A stretch of 30,625 nt of DNA from a virus: positions 1 through 30,625 of the IMG/VR virus record IMGVR_UViG_3300035698_001826; one strand, written 5' to 3'. Under the pieces are notes generated by a model. The model did no database searches. It was not told the origin of the DNA and was given only the letters and a program-made list of their open reading frames with translations. A program made the translations under genes and the position numbers. Positions 30,548-30,625 of this stretch are shown piece by piece (positions within the stretch are counted from its first letter, which is position 1; the number at the start of each line of letters is the position of its first letter).

Positions 30548-30625
30548 CTACTCCGTATCTGGTGCAGGCTCTACCAGTTCCCATGAAGTAGTCTCCTCGT
30601 CCCAGACGTACTGATTTCCGTCTTC
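30548..30625 (-). CDS. 3' end of a structural gene (partial)
   Basis: The frame is open from the right edge to a TAG at 30548-30550 and encodes the last 25 residues, EDGNQYVWDEETTSWELVEP followed by APDTE. The YVWDEETTSW pattern, a Trp/Tyr-rich acidic repeat-like end, is common at the C-terminus of phage structural or fibre proteins. The gene begins outside the window, so it cannot be identified further. Confidence 0.6.
   Translation of the reverse strand, partial: EDGNQYVWDEETTSWELVEPAPDTE

Overview
The window is a stretch of a tailed (siphovirus-like) bacteriophage genome that most likely infects an actinobacterium. The host inference rests on a WhiB-type Fe-S regulator, an r1t-type holin of the kind found in actinophages, and tail and minor-tail proteins built like those of actinobacterial siphoviruses. 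By eye the base composition is moderate rather than GC-rich, which would fit a low-GC aquatic actinobacterium; that last step is inference. I saw no integrase, tRNA, rRNA, CRISPR array or insertion sequence.

Almost everything is encoded on the minus strand, so the natural reading direction is right to left. From the right edge the order is: the 3' end of an unidentified gene (30548-30625); a 1780-residue protein with ten carbohydrate-binding-like modules (25139-30481); a 1809-residue tail-hub-like protein with a very large insertion (19664-25093); a 266-residue and a 1006-residue structural protein (to 15849); and three small unknown genes. A compact replication and recombination operon follows: family A DNA polymerase with proofreading domain, RuvC-like nuclease, SNF2-type helicase with a HARP-like N-terminus, Cas4/RecB-like nuclease, Sak4-like RecA-fold ATPase and a DUF669-like ssDNA-binding protein. 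This block ends at a strong hairpin terminator (8471-8498). A single gene with its own terminator (7999-8025) comes next, then a short unknown gene and the WhiB gene.

Between 5209 and 7169 three genes run on the plus strand: a coiled-coil membrane protein, a helix-turn-helix-like protein and a calcineurin-type metallophosphoesterase. The last converges with the WhiB gene. Left of this island the minus strand resumes with a Prim-Pol/SF3 primase-helicase, a small unknown gene and a lysis-like block: a two-span membrane protein, an r1t-type holin, a terminator and a papain-like cysteine protease. Small unknown genes run off the left edge.

The primase-helicase, polymerase, SSB-like protein, Sak4-like ATPase, Cas4-like nuclease, SNF2 helicase and RuvC-like nuclease make a largely self-sufficient replication and strand-annealing recombination set. 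The points most worth a second look are the papain-type protease placed where an endolysin would be expected, the WhiB protein fused to a second four-cysteine zinc ribbon, the tail hub split by about 1,200 residues of decoration modules, and the neighbouring ten-module protein whose N-terminus begins in the middle of a module.
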